Positions 1-8,720 of a DNA stretch of 64,000 bases are shown piece by piece; within the stretch, counting starts at the first letter, position 1; each line of letters starts with the position of its first letter. A program made the position numbers and the translations under genes. The notes under the pieces were generated by a model that was not told the DNA's origin, made no database searches, and saw only the letters and a program-made list of their open reading frames with translations. The stretch is from Bordetella pertussis 18323 (GTDB lineage Bacteria > Pseudomonadota > Gammaproteobacteria > Burkholderiales > Burkholderiaceae_B), in the NCBI RefSeq assembly GCF_000306945.1, contig NC_018518.1, positions 2,170,001-2,234,000 on the forward strand. Reading direction: 5' to 3'.

Positions 1-476
1 TCGCGTCGGTTGCCCGTGACCCGGTGGCCAGGGCGCTGGATACGTCCCAGCTTCTTGATGTCGATGTGCAGCAGATCGCCGGGGGCCTGATGCTCGTAGC
101 GCACCACCGGCTCGGCCGGCTCCAGGTCGGCCAGGTGCGACAGACCGGCGCGGGCCAGGACGCGGCTGACGGTGCTGGCTGACACGCCCAGCGCCTGGGC
201 GATGCGCGCTTGGGTCAGCCGCTTGCGGCGCAGCTCCACGATAGCCAGCGCCTTGGCCGGCGCAATCGCTCGGGGCGAGACCGTCGGGCGCGAGGACGCA
301 TCGGCCAAGCCCGCCTGGCCCTGAGCCAGGAAGCGGCCCAGCCATTTGCGCACAGTCGGCGCGGTGACCCCATAGGCGCGGGCCGCTTCAGACACACAAA
401 CTTGATGGGCGATCAATTGCTGGACCATTTCGAGTCGACGTAGGAAGGTCAATCGGGCATGCTTATGGGTGTTCAT
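1..476 (-). CDS. IS481 transposase, N-terminal part
   Basis: First 158 codons of the IS481 DDE transposase, starting at the ATG complementary to 474-476; the rest lies beyond position 1. The N-terminal helix-turn-helix ([15 protein letters not shown]) is present and the frame is open. Relative to the other five copies it has one change at 391: codon 29 reads Ser instead of Pro, just before the helix-turn-helix. Whether the rest of the gene is intact cannot be seen. Confidence 0.95.
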   Translation of the reverse strand, partial: MNTHKHARLTFLRRLEMVQQLIAHQVCVSEAARAYGVTAPTVRKWLGRFLAQGQAGLADASSRPTVSPRAIAPAKALAIVELRRKRLTQARIAQALGVSASTVSRVLARAGLSHLADLEPAEPVVRYEHQAPGDLLHIDIKKLGRIQRPGHRVTGNRR

Positions 477-573
477 CCGGCCGGGCTCCTTGAGTGAACT
501 GGGGGATCGGCGATTTCCAGTTTCTCAAATCCGGTTCGGATGAACCATGCATACAACCTATTGAATCTTCACA
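1..573 (-). mobile_element. IS481 copy 1, cut by window edge
   Basis: This is the 5' half of an IS481 element in reverse orientation. The outer end reads TGTGAAGATTCAATAGG on the minus strand and stops at 573, directly followed by GCTAGC (574-579), which fits the NCTAGN target of IS481. The sequence is nearly identical to the full copies at 4001, 35605, 43057 and 54575. About 470 bp lie outside the window. It inserted just beyond the stop codon of the lipoprotein gene at 594, so no gene is cut on this side. Confidence 0.97.
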
Positions 574-593
574 GCTAGCGCTCGGGGCGCTGC

Positions 594-899
594 TCAGTTC
601 TTCTCGGCGGGCGGCTGCGGCTTTTCGTCGCAATAGAAGGTGACCACGGCCTTCTTGGGCATCAGCCCGGTTGCGTGGTTGGACGTGATTTCCGGGCGCG
701 CGAACTTGCGCCCCTGGGCTTCGCAGTACTGGCGCGCGCGTTCGCGCGCCTGGTTCTTGATCTCGACCCAGGTCGCCGCCTTCATGCCCGCGTTGTAGCT
801 GACCGTGTACTGATTCTTGGCGACCGGCGTGACCTCGCTCATGCTGGAGCAGGCGGCCAGAAACAGGACGAGCATGGGGGCGAGCAGACGTAGCGGCAT
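594..899 (-). CDS. Small outer-membrane-type lipoprotein
   Basis: A 101-residue protein with a lipoprotein signal peptide: positive start (MPLRLL), hydrophobic core and lipobox LAAC, so the mature protein should begin at a lipidated Cys near residue 17. The start at 899 was chosen because the signal peptide begins there; an upstream ATG at 947 would add 16 residues before it. The mature part has an aromatic/Ala-rich segment (YTVSYNAGMKAATWVEIKN) and two further Cys residues that could pair. Function is unknown. Confidence 0.8.
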   Translation of the reverse strand: MPLRLLAPMLVLFLAACSSMSEVTPVAKNQYTVSYNAGMKAATWVEIKNQARERARQYCEAQGRKFARPEITSNHATGLMPKKAVVTFYCDEKPQPPAEKN

Positions 900-964
900 A
901 GGTGCATCCGGACGGGCCGGGGACTGGGGGTTGGTGGCGGTTCCCACAGTGTAGCCTTGTCGCG

Positions 965-1423
965 TCAGCCCGGCGCGATGGCGCTGCGGCGGTCCAGCTT
1001 GCGGCTGAGCACGATGGATGTCTGCGTCTGTTTCACGCCGTCGATCAGGCCGATGTGGTCGAGCAGGTCGTCGAGCTGTTCATGGGTTTCGCAGCGCAGG
1101 AAAACCAGGTAGTCGAATGCGCCGCTGACCGAGGAAATCTCTTCGACCTCGGGAATCCTGGCCAGTTCGCGCATGACCGCCGCCGGCGTCTTCGGCAGCA
1201 CGCTGAGGAAGCAATAGGCGCGCACCGCGGCTTCCTCCAGTCGCTGTCCGAGCCGCACCCCGTAGCCGGCGATCACGCCGTCGCGCTCCAGCCGCGCAAT
1301 GCGTGCGACGACAGTGCTGCGCGCAAGATGCAGCTTGCGCGCCAGGATGGCGGCGGGTTCGCGCGCGTTGGCCTGCAGCAGGCTGAGCAATTGCCGGTCG
1401 ATGGCGTCGAGTCTTGGATCCAT
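965..1423 (-). CDS. Lrp/AsnC family transcriptional regulator
   Basis: 152 residues, the normal length for Lrp/AsnC proteins. The N-terminal winged helix-turn-helix (LDAIDRQLLSLLQANAREP, then ARSTVVARIARLERDGVI) binds DNA, and the C-terminal RAM domain (residues about 65-145) binds small effectors, usually amino acids. The family pattern IPEVEEISSVSGAFDYLV is clear. It ends 11 codons after the RAM core. The neighbouring minus-strand gene at 1494-2096 lies upstream with a 70-bp gap; no obvious target operon is adjacent. Family certain, regulon unknown. Confidence 0.92.
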   Translation of the reverse strand: MDPRLDAIDRQLLSLLQANAREPAAILARKLHLARSTVVARIARLERDGVIAGYGVRLGQRLEEAAVRAYCFLSVLPKTPAAVMRELARIPEVEEISSVSGAFDYLVFLRCETHEQLDDLLDHIGLIDGVKQTQTSIVLSRKLDRRSAIAPG

Positions 1424-1493
1424 GGCGGGCGCAGGGCGGTTGCGGTCTGGCGCACGGTACAGGGCGGCCGGCGGTGGCGTCAACCGCGCCGCC

Positions 1494-2096
1494 TCAATCG
1501 GGTTCGGTGGGCAGCCCGCCCTGGTAGATCCTGCCGCCGAACTCGAAGTGGCCGATCGCGCGCGCGGCGGCCTCGAAAAGACGGTCTTGCTGGCCGTCCA
1601 CGGCGGGCGCGGCGTGCCGTGGCTCGAAGCGGCATATATCGTCGTCGCGCCCGAACCAGGCGCGGGCCACCAGGGTGTCGACGCCGGCCTCATGCGCGAA
1701 GTGGGCGAACTCGCGCAATTGCTCCATCTCGTGGAAGGCGCCGGACAGGCTGCTCAGGGTGATGCCGAATTTGACTTCGGTCACCGGCTCCGGCGCCACG
1801 GCGCCCGGTGCGGGCAATGGCTCGCCATCGTCGTAGTCGAACCGCGCGCCGATGTTGCGCATGCGTTCCAGGACCAGTCGCCATTGGGCTTCCGGCAAGG
1901 CCAGCCGGGCGGCCATGTAAAGCAGGCGCTGGCGGCCCAGCGCATGCGGTTCGGCTCCGTCGACATAGCGCGGCCAGGGCGTCTGGTCGTCGAGGCCTGC
2001 CAGCTGGTTCATCTGTGCGGTACTGTAGTGCAGGGTTTCCTGCAGCCGACGCAGCGCGGCCGGACTGGGCGGCGCATAGTTGCGTATCGTCTTCAT
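1494..2096 (-). CDS. Hypothetical protein, weak XRE-like N-terminus
   Basis: A 200-residue protein I do not recognise as a named family. Residues about 10-60 (ALRRLQETLHYSTAQMNQLAG, then TPWPRYVDGAEP) have the rhythm of the helix-turn-helix seen in phage-type XRE proteins, where a Trp-Arg-Tyr-x-x-Gly segment follows the recognition helix. The C-terminal half contains acidic, aromatic-rich sequence (ARFDYDDGE; DDDICRFEPRH) and no signal peptide or membrane segment. A cytoplasmic DNA-binding role is a guess. Confidence 0.6.
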   Translation of the reverse strand: MKTIRNYAPPSPAALRRLQETLHYSTAQMNQLAGLDDQTPWPRYVDGAEPHALGRQRLLYMAARLALPEAQWRLVLERMRNIGARFDYDDGEPLPAPGAVAPEPVTEVKFGITLSSLSGAFHEMEQLREFAHFAHEAGVDTLVARAWFGRDDDICRFEPRHAAPAVDGQQDRLFEAAARAIGHFEFGGRIYQGGLPTEPD

Positions 2097-2235
2097 GGTT
2101 GGCCTCCGCTTCCACCCGGCCTGGCCGGCTTGCCTGGCCGTCGATCCATGCTAGCGCCGCCATCGCGGCCTGCATAGCGGTAACGGGCTGCGTGCTAGCA
2201 TGCGGCCCAGAAAATTCTGCGACATAGAGGGTGAT

Positions 2236-2481
2236 ATGGATATTCAAGAACAGATTGCGGTGATTGTGCATACGGTGTCGCATCAAGGCGGGCGTATCGA
2301 TGCGCTTCATTCGACGCTGGCGTCGGTGTTGCACCTGGTCAAGGGGTCGCCTGGATTGCGCGAGGCGATCGAGGCGCACCTGGAGCAAAGCTACGCCAAC
2401 CTGCTGGCACGCTCGGAGAACCCGCAGTACGTGGCCGGCTTCGAGAGCGTGCGCGATACCGTGGTGGCCGCGCTCAAGTAG
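2236..2481 (+). CDS. Hypothetical 81-residue protein
   Basis: Small soluble protein beginning MDIQEQIAVIVHTVSHQGGR. The ATG at 2236 is preceded by GAGGGTGAT, an acceptable ribosome-binding site; the frame is open further upstream but has no better start. It is mostly helical by eye, with no membrane segment or known motif. It stands alone between a minus-strand gene and the MocR fragment. Codon use resembles real genes and the reverse strand has only an overlapping shadow. Function unknown. Confidence 0.65.
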   Translation: MDIQEQIAVIVHTVSHQGGRIDALHSTLASVLHLVKGSPGLREAIEAHLEQSYANLLARSENPQYVAGFESVRDTVVAALK

Positions 2482-2595
2482 CAAGTTGCCCACATCTTCT
2501 GTGGACAAGCCTTGGGATAGCCTGCGCGCAGATCGAAAATTCCTCGCTGGAACAAGGACTTGTCCAGGGCGGGCAATCCGGGAGCGGGCGGCGGG

Positions 2596-4000
2596 CTACA
2601 GGCCGGCGGCGACGATATCCGCCAGGCGCTGCATGGCCGCGGCGATATCGGCGGTGTAGGGGACGCCGCAGCTGATCCGCAGGAAATGATCGTAGCGGTT
2701 CGAGTTCGAGAACATCGGGCCCGGCGTGATGCGGATGCCGGCCCGCAGCGCCTGCTCGAACACGCGCATGGCGGGCATGCCCGCGGGCAATTCCACCCAG
2801 AGCAGCATCCCTCCCGTGGGCACGCTCAGCCGCGTGTCGTCCGGAAAGTGGCGCGCGACGGCGGCCGCCATGGCTTCACGCTGCACGCGCAGCGTCTGGC
2901 GCAGGCGCGCCAGGTGGCGGTCGTAGGCCTTGGTGCCCATATAGTCGGCGGCCGCGGCCTGGGGCAGCGGCGGGTTGGGCCGGCTTTGGGCGAATTTCAG
3001 CATGCCGATGCGTCGGCTCCAGCGTCTGCCCAGCATCCATCCCAGCCGCATGCCGGGAGCCAGCGTCTTGTGCAGCGATGCGCAATAGATCACGTTGCCG
3101 CTGTCGTCCCATGATTTGAGCGCCAGCGGCGTGCCATGGTCGCCCAGCGCGCCATAGGTGTCGTCCTCGATCAGGGCGATACCGGTGCGTTCGCACAGCG
3201 TGACCAGCCGGGCTTTGTCGCTATCGTCCATGACGCAACTCAGCGGGTTCTGGAAGTTGGGCACGACGACGGCGCGAACGTTCGCGTGCGTCTGCAGTGC
3301 CAGCTCCAGCGCCTCGATCGAAATGCCGCGCTGCGGGCTGGTGGGTATTTCCAGCGCGCGCAGGCCCAGGCTTTCGAGGATTTGCAGCAGGCCGAAGTAG
3401 GTCGGCGATTCGACCGCGATCGTATCGCCTGGCCGCGCCACCGCGCGCAGGGCCAGGTTGAGGGCTTCGATGCAGCCGTGCGTGACCAGCACTTCGTCCG
3501 GGGTCGCGCTGATGCCGCATTCCATCGCACGGCGCGCCAGCACGGCGCGGAACTCCGGATGGCCGTAGGGCGGCACCGGCGCTGTCAGCAGTTCCGGCGT
3601 GTGCCGCGCCGCGCGCGTGAGCGCCAGCTGCAGCGCCCGCATCGGATAGGCCTGCGGCGGGGCGGCGGCCAGCGCGAAGTCGGCGCTCAGCGGATGCTGC
3701 TGGCACGACGCAATGAAATCCGAGACCCGGTCGTGGATGCCGACGTATTGCGCGGGATCGAGCGCGCCCTTGATATCGGGCTCGGGCACCGGCGCAAGGG
3801 CCGGACGCCGCGGGCGCAGGACAAAATAGCCCGAGCGCGGGCGGGCCTCGATCAGGCCGTCGTCCTCGAGCTGGCGGCATGCCTGCAGGGCAGTGGACAG
3901 GCTGACGTGATGGGCGCGCACCAGATTGCGTACCGAAGGCATGCGTTGCGCCGGGGCCAGTACGCCCGTCTGGATGGCGCGGCGATAGTGGTCTGCTAGG
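2596..4000 (-). pseudogene. MocR-type GntR/aminotransferase regulator, 5' end lost
   Basis: Encodes a winged helix-turn-helix of the GntR family (RRAIQTGVLAPAQRMPSVR) followed by a full class I aminotransferase-fold domain, the MocR/PdxR architecture; the PLP lysine is in YCASLHKTLAPG. Such proteins regulate genes in response to PLP or amines. The gene enters IS481 copy 2 at position 4000 and its first 10-20 codons are missing; the DNA on the far side of the IS is dut, not the missing start. The frame stays open into the IS to a GTG at 4080, so a chimeric protein with 26 IS-derived residues is possible. Confidence 0.88.
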
Positions 4001-5043
4001 TGTGAAGATTCAATAGGTTGTATGCATGGTTCATCCGAACCGGATTTGAGAAACTGGAAATCGCCGATCCCCCAGTTCACTCAAGGAGCCCGGCCGGATG
4101 AACACCCATAAGCATGCCCGATTGACCTTCCTACGTCGACTCGAAATGGTCCAGCAATTGATCGCCCATCAAGTTTGTGTGCCTGAAGCGGCCCGCGCCT
4201 ATGGGGTCACCGCGCCGACTGTGCGCAAATGGCTGGGCCGCTTCCTGGCTCAGGGCCAGGCGGGCTTGGCCGATGCGTCCTCGCGCCCGACGGTCTCGCC
4301 CCGAGCGATTGCGCCGGCCAAGGCGCTGGCTATCGTGGAGCTGCGCCGCAAGCGGCTGACCCAAGCGCGCATCGCCCAGGCGCTGGGCGTGTCAGCCAGC
4401 ACCGTCAGCCGCGTCCTGGCCCGCGCCGGTCTGTCGCACCTGGCCGACCTGGAGCCGGCCGAGCCGGTGGTGCGCTACGAGCATCAGGCCCCCGGCGATC
4501 TGCTGCACATCGACATCAAGAAGCTGGGACGTATCCAGCGCCCTGGCCACCGGGTCACGGGCAACCGACGCGATACCGTTGAGGGGGCCGGCTGGGACTT
4601 CGTCTTCGTGGCCATCGATGACCACGCCCGCGTGGCCTTCACCGACATCCACCCCGACGAGCGCTTCCCCAGCGCCGTCCAGTTCCTCAAGGACGCAGTG
4701 GCCTACTACCAGCGCCTGGGCGTGACCATCCAGCGCTTGCTCACCGACAATGGCTCGGCCTTTCGCAGCCGCGCCTTCGCCGCGCTGTGCCATGAGCTGG
4801 GCATCAAGCACCGCTTTACCCGACCTTACCGCCCACAGACCAATGGCAAGGCCGAACGCTTCATCCAGTCGGCCTTGCGTGAGTGGGCTTACGCTCACAC
4901 CTACCAGAACTCCCAACACCGAGCCGATGCCATGAAATCCTGGTTACACCACTACAACTGGCATCGACCCCACCAAGGCATCGGGCGCGCTGTACCCATC
5001 TCCAGACTCAACCTGGACGAATACAACCTATTGACAGTTCACA
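4001..5043 (+). mobile_element. IS481 copy 2, full length
   Basis: A 1043-bp IS481 between its terminal repeats TGTGAAGATTCAATAGG and the inverse of TGTGAACTGTCAATAGG. Flanks are GCTAGG (3995-4000) and ACTAGC (5044-5049). They share CTAG but differ at both outer bases, so they are not a proper target duplication. The left flank is the cut MocR gene and the right flank is the 3' end of dut, which do not form one interrupted gene. This copy therefore marks a recombination junction. Confidence 0.97.
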
Positions 5044-5048
5044 ACTAG
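4098..5048 (+). CDS. IS481 transposase
   Basis: 316-residue DDE transposase. An N-terminal helix-turn-helix ([15 protein letters not shown]) is followed by a second one ([20 protein letters not shown]) and an rve integrase core with catalytic residues in [18 protein letters not shown] and [12 protein letters not shown]. The start follows AAGGAG by 9 bases. The stop codon TAG (5046-5048) lies outside the element, in the CTAG of the target, giving the C-terminus TVHN. One silent change (CTA to TTA, near 4941) sets this copy apart. Confidence 0.97.
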   Translation: MNTHKHARLTFLRRLEMVQQLIAHQVCVPEAARAYGVTAPTVRKWLGRFLAQGQAGLADASSRPTVSPRAIAPAKALAIVELRRKRLTQARIAQALGVSASTVSRVLARAGLSHLADLEPAEPVVRYEHQAPGDLLHIDIKKLGRIQRPGHRVTGNRRDTVEGAGWDFVFVAIDDHARVAFTDIHPDERFPSAVQFLKDAVAYYQRLGVTIQRLLTDNGSAFRSRAFAALCHELGIKHRFTRPYRPQTNGKAERFIQSALREWAYAHTYQNSQHRADAMKSWLHHYNWHRPHQGIGRAVPISRLNLDEYNLLTVHN

Positions 5049-5494
5049 CCGCGGCCGGTGCTGCCGAAGCCGCCCGCGCCGCGCTCGGAGGCGTCGAAGT
5101 CTTCCACGACGTTGAAGGCCACTTGCTGTACCGGCACGATCACCAGTTGCGCCAGGCGCTCCATGGGGTCGAGGGTGAACGGCTGCGTGCCGCGGTTCCA
5201 CGTCGAGACCATCAACTGGCCCTGGTAGTCGGAGTCGATGAGGCCGACCAGGTTGCCCAGCACGATGCCGTGCTTGTGGCCCAGGCCCGAGCGCGGCAGG
5301 ATCATGGCGGCGTAGCGGGGGTCGCCGATGTGGATCGCCAGCCCGGTAGGCACCAGCACCGTCTGGCCGGGCTCGATCACCAGGCTTGCTTCGGTGCATG
5401 CGCGCAGGTCCAGCCCCGCCGAGCCCGGGGTGGCATAGGCGGGCAGGTATTCGCGCATGCGCGCATCGAGGATCTTCAGGTCTACGGATTTCAT
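5045..5494 (-). CDS. dut: dUTP pyrophosphatase
   Basis: 149 residues with all five motifs of trimeric dUTPase in order: [31 protein letters not shown] and GGFGSTG. It hydrolyses dUTP to dUMP and diphosphate, keeping uracil out of DNA and supplying thymidylate synthesis. The start ATG (5492-5494) begins the standard [10 protein letters not shown]. The stop TAG is part of the CTAG at the border of IS481 copy 2. Only 97 bp separate its start from IS481 copy 3, so the promoter must lie in that stretch or in the IS. The usual neighbour coaBC is not present. Confidence 0.97.
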   Translation of the reverse strand: MKSVDLKILDARMREYLPAYATPGSAGLDLRACTEASLVIEPGQTVLVPTGLAIHIGDPRYAAMILPRSGLGHKHGIVLGNLVGLIDSDYQGQLMVSTWNRGTQPFTLDPMERLAQLVIVPVQQVAFNVVEDFDASERGAGGFGSTGRG

Positions 5495-5591
5495 TCGGAA
5501 CCAGGCAACAGGAGTGAAGCCGGCGCCCAGGGGCGCCGGTATGGGACGGAAAAGCGCCAAGCGTACCAAATGCGGCCTGGCGCACGCTAGC

Positions 5592-6533
5592 TGTGAAGAT
5601 TCAATAGGTTGTATGCATGGTTCATCCGAACCGGATTTGAGAAACTGGAAATCGCCAACCTCCCAGTTCACTCAAGGAGCCCGGCCGGATGAACACCCAT
5701 AAGCATGCCCGATTGACCTTCCTACGTCGACTCGAAATGGTCCAGCAATTGATCGCCCATCAAGTTTGTGTGCCTGAAGCGGCCCGCGCCTAGAGCGATT
5801 GCGCCGGCCAAGGCGCTGGCTATCGTGGAGCTGCGCCGCAAGCGGCTGACCCAAGCGCGCATCGCCCAGGCGCTGGGCGTGTCAGCCAGCACCGTCAGCC
5901 GCGTCCTGGCCCGCGCCGGTCTGTCGCACCTGGCCGACCTGGAGCCGGCCGAGCCGGTGGTGCGCTACGAGCATCAGGCCCCCGGCGATCTGCTGCACAT
6001 CGACATCAAGAAGCTGGGACGTATCCAGCGCCCTGGCCACCGGGTCACGGGCAACCGACGCGATACCGTTGAGGGGGCCGGCTGGGACTTCGTCTTCGTG
6101 GCCATCGATGACCACGCCCGCGTGGCCTTCACCGACATCCACCCCGACGAGCGCTTCCCCAGCGCCGTCCAGTTCCTCAAGGACGCAGTGGCCTACTACC
6201 AGCGCCTGGGCGTGACCATCCAGCGCTTGCTCACCGACAATGGCTCGGCCTTTCGCAGCCGCGCCTTCGCCGCGCTGTGCCATGAGCTGGGCATCAAGCA
6301 CCGCTTTACCCGACCTTACCGCCCACAGACCAATGGCAAGGCCGAACGCTTCATCCAGTCGGCCTTGCGTGAGTGGGCTTACGCTCACACCTACCAGAAC
6401 TCCCAACACCGAGCCGATGCCATGAAATCCTGGCTACACCACTACAACTGGCATCGACCCCACCAAGGCATCGGGCGCGCTGTACCCATCTCCAGACTCA
6501 ACCTGGACGAATACAACCTATTGACAGTTCACA
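5592..6533 (+). mobile_element. IS481 copy 3, with 101-bp internal deletion
   Basis: This copy is 942 bp instead of 1043. Compared with copy 2, the bases equivalent to 4202-4302 are missing, joining position 5791 to 5792 without clear microhomology. Both terminal repeats are intact, so it could still be moved by a transposase acting in trans. Flanks are GCTAGC (5586-5591) and GGTAGC (6534-6539), which differ. It has the same orientation as copy 2, and the two bracket a 548-bp segment holding dut. Confidence 0.96.
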
Positions 6534-6538
6534 GGTAG
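5689..6538 (+). pseudogene. IS481 transposase, internally deleted
   Basis: The ATG at 5689 reads 34 normal residues and then meets TAG (5791-5793) created exactly at the deletion joint. The 101-bp deletion removes the first helix-turn-helix and shifts the frame. The remaining catalytic core is open in a different frame from 5768 and keeps the DDE residues, but has no proper start or first DNA-binding domain. The downstream frame ends at TAG (6536-6538) in the flanking DNA. Confidence 0.93.
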
Positions 6539-6558
6539 CCTGCCAAGACGGACGGTAT

Positions 6559-6576
6559 CTGTCCCCGCAGGGACAG
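6559..6576. repeat. CTGTCCC hairpin, short member of an intergenic repeat
   Basis: Inverted repeat with arms CTGTCCC and GGGACAG around CGCA, in the gap between IS481 copy 3 and the panE-like gene. The same core appears as a longer hairpin at 56360-56387 and a degenerate one near 56308, so it belongs to a dispersed palindromic family. It is followed by no T-run, so it is not a typical terminator. Confidence 0.6.
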
Positions 6577-6593
6577 CCAGCGCCGGCGACGGG

Positions 6594-7512
6594 CTACTTC
6601 CACGCCTCCTCGCGCTGCTTGACCAGCGCGGTAAGGGTCTGGTTGACCGGGGCCTGGATGCCGGCGCGGGCCGCCTGCCTGGGGATGGCGCCGTTGATGT
6701 AGTCGATTTCGCTGACGCGCCGCTGTTCGTGGTCCAGCATGACCGACGGCTTGGCGCCGCGGATGCGTTCGCCGAATGCGCGCACATGCGCAACCGGGTC
6801 TTCCACGGCGACCGGCACGCCCAGCGCGCGCGCGACGTTCCAGGCTTCGGTGGCGGCGGCCTGGCTGACCGCGCTGGCATGCGGAGCATCCAGCACTTCG
6901 CCGATGGTCAGGCCGGTCAGCGTGCACGGCGCGCTGTAGGCGACGTTGCAGATCAGCTTTTCCCATTGCATGGCCGGCAGGTTGTCGACCGCCTGCGCGT
7001 TGAAGCCCGCGCCGCGCCACACTTCGGCGATGCCATCCAGCTTCTCGGCGCCGAGGCCGGCGTAGGCGCCCATGCGCACCGCCGACATGCCGTTGTGGTG
7101 GACATGGGCCCGGACCGCTCAGCGAGGCGCCGAAGGCCGCCGCGATGCCCACGGCCAGGCGCTCGGCGCCGATGGCCTCGGCCACGCTGTCGGCGCTGCC
7201 CAGGCCGTTCTGGATGGTCAGCACCAGGGTGTCGGGACCGAGCATGGCGCGCGCCTGCGCCGCGGCGCTGCCGGCCTGGGCCGCCTTGACCGCGATGATG
7301 ATCAGGTCCACGGGTTCGGCCGGGGCCTCCCGGTAGGCCCGCAGGCGCGCCACGCGGTCGCCGCTGGCGCCTTCGACGCGCAGGCCCTGTTCGGACATGG
7401 CCTGGACGTGTTCGGCCCAGCGGTCGACGGCGATGACCTCATGGCCGTTGGCCGCCAGCAGGCCGGCGTACACCGAGCCCATCGCACCGCATCCCATAAT
7501 TGCAATCTTCAT
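6594..7512 (-). pseudogene. Ketopantoate reductase (PanE/ApbA)-like, frameshifted
   Basis: The start (MKIAIMGCGAMGSVYAG) is a classical Rossmann NADP-binding motif of 2-dehydropantoate 2-reductases. After residue about 135 the frame breaks near 7105-7109, where GGGCCC appears to have gained one C on the coding strand. The family sequence continues in another frame from HVHHNGMSAVRMGAY to the end, including the Lys in QWEKLICNVAY. Without the shift the protein would be about 306 residues. It may be a catabolic 2-oxoacid reductase rather than a pantothenate enzyme, given its place beside a tartrate-type dehydratase. Confidence 0.9.
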
Positions 7513-7522
7513 GATTTCTTCC

Positions 7523-8701
7523 TTACGCCTTGCCGTGCGCCAGTACGGAGATGTACGGCGCCAATTCTTGTTTCTGTTCCAGCCCGAAGCCCGGCGCGTC
7601 GGTCGGCCGCACCTGGCCTGCGCCCAATGCGCACGCCGCGGGGTAGCCGCCGAAGGGCTGGAACACGCCCGGATAGGCCTCGCAGCCGCCCAGCCCCAAT
7701 CCGGCGGCGATGTGCAGGTTGATCAGGTGGCCGCCATGCGGGTGCAGGCAGGAGCGCCCGAAGCCGGCCGCCTCGACCGCCGCCATCATGCGCAGGTACT
7801 CGGTCAAGCCGTACGACAGCCCCGGGTCCATCTGCAGGATATCGCGGCCGGGCCGCACGCCGGCGAAATGCAGCAGGTTCCTGACGTCGGGCAGCGAGAA
7901 CAGGTTCTCGCCGGTGGCGATGGTGCCCGCGTAGGCCTGCGCCACCAGGCTGTTCAGGTGGTAATCGAGCGGGTCGCCGATTTCCTCGTACCAGCGCAAG
8001 CCATAGGGCTCGAGCGCGCGCGCATAGGCCAGCGCGGTATCCAGGTCGAAGCGTCCGTTGGCGTCGACCGCCAGGTTGGCGCCCTCGCCCGCCACGCCGA
8101 GCGCGGCCTCGATGCGGGCCAGATCGTCGGCCAGCGAGGCGCCGCCGATCTTCATCTTGAACTTGACGAAGCCCTGGTCGAGATAGCCGCGGAACTCGTC
8201 GCGCAGCCGCTGCAGCGGATCGCCGCTGTCGTAGTAGTAGCCGCCGGCCGCATAGACCTGGGTGGCGCCGGCTTGCGCCGGCCGTCCGACGTGGCGCGCG
8301 ATGGTGCAATAGGCGGGCTCGTCGCGCAGCTTGGCGTTCAGGTCCCAGAACGCCAGTTCCAGCGCGCCCACGGCCGCCGCCCGGTCGCCGTGCCCGCCCG
8401 GTTTCTCGTTGCGCAGCATGATGGCGCTGGCGCGCGCCGGGTCGAACGCCTGCCCGCCGTCATCGAGCAGCTCGTGCGGCGCGGCCTGCAGCAGGCGCGG
8501 GATGAAGCGCTCGCGCATCAGCCCGGGCTGGGCGTAGCGGCCGATCGAATCGAAGGCGTAGCCGATGAGCGGCCGGCCGTCGCGCACGACGTCGCTGACC
8601 AGGGCGACCAGCGAGACCGTGTGCTCGGCGAAACTGACCAGCGAGTTGGAGATGTTGCCCTGCAGGGGAACGGCGATTTCTCGTATGGCGGTGATGCGCA
8701 T
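7523..8701 (-). CDS. tarD: D-tartrate dehydratase-type enolase-superfamily enzyme
   Basis: 392 residues of the mandelate racemase subgroup. It closely follows the pattern I know for D(-)-tartrate dehydratase: NEKPGGHGDR, VYAAGGYYYD, KFKMKIGG (base lysine, near residue 180), AVDANGRFD, WYEEIGDPLDY, ATGENLF (Asp and two Glu metal ligands) and LHPHGGH (catalytic His). The expected reaction is dehydration of D-tartrate to oxaloacetate with Mg2+. It lies between the panE-like pseudogene and a Bug receptor, all on the minus strand and 10-20 bp apart, so they are probably one operon. Exact substrate is inferred from motif similarity. Confidence 0.82.
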   Translation of the reverse strand: MRITAIREIAVPLQGNISNSLVSFAEHTVSLVALVSDVVRDGRPLIGYAFDSIGRYAQPGLMRERFIPRLLQAAPHELLDDGGQAFDPARASAIMLRNEKPGGHGDRAAAVGALELAFWDLNAKLRDEPAYCTIARHVGRPAQAGATQVYAAGGYYYDSGDPLQRLRDEFRGYLDQGFVKFKMKIGGASLADDLARIEAALGVAGEGANLAVDANGRFDLDTALAYARALEPYGLRWYEEIGDPLDYHLNSLVAQAYAGTIATGENLFSLPDVRNLLHFAGVRPGRDILQMDPGLSYGLTEYLRMMAAVEAAGFGRSCLHPHGGHLINLHIAAGLGLGGCEAYPGVFQPFGGYPAACALGAGQVRPTDAPGFGLEQKQELAPYISVLAHGKA

Positions 8702-8720
8702 GGATACTGGATAGGAAGGG

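Noticed and set aside
4001-6533. A true composite transposon carrying dut
   Set aside because: The outer flanks of copies 2 and 3 do not form a target duplication (GCTAGG and GGTAGC), so there is no sign that the unit moved as a whole.
5768-6538. An intact shorter transposase in IS481 copy 3
   Set aside because: The frame opens from an internal ATG equivalent in a different frame and lacks the first DNA-binding domain; it is the remains of the deleted gene.
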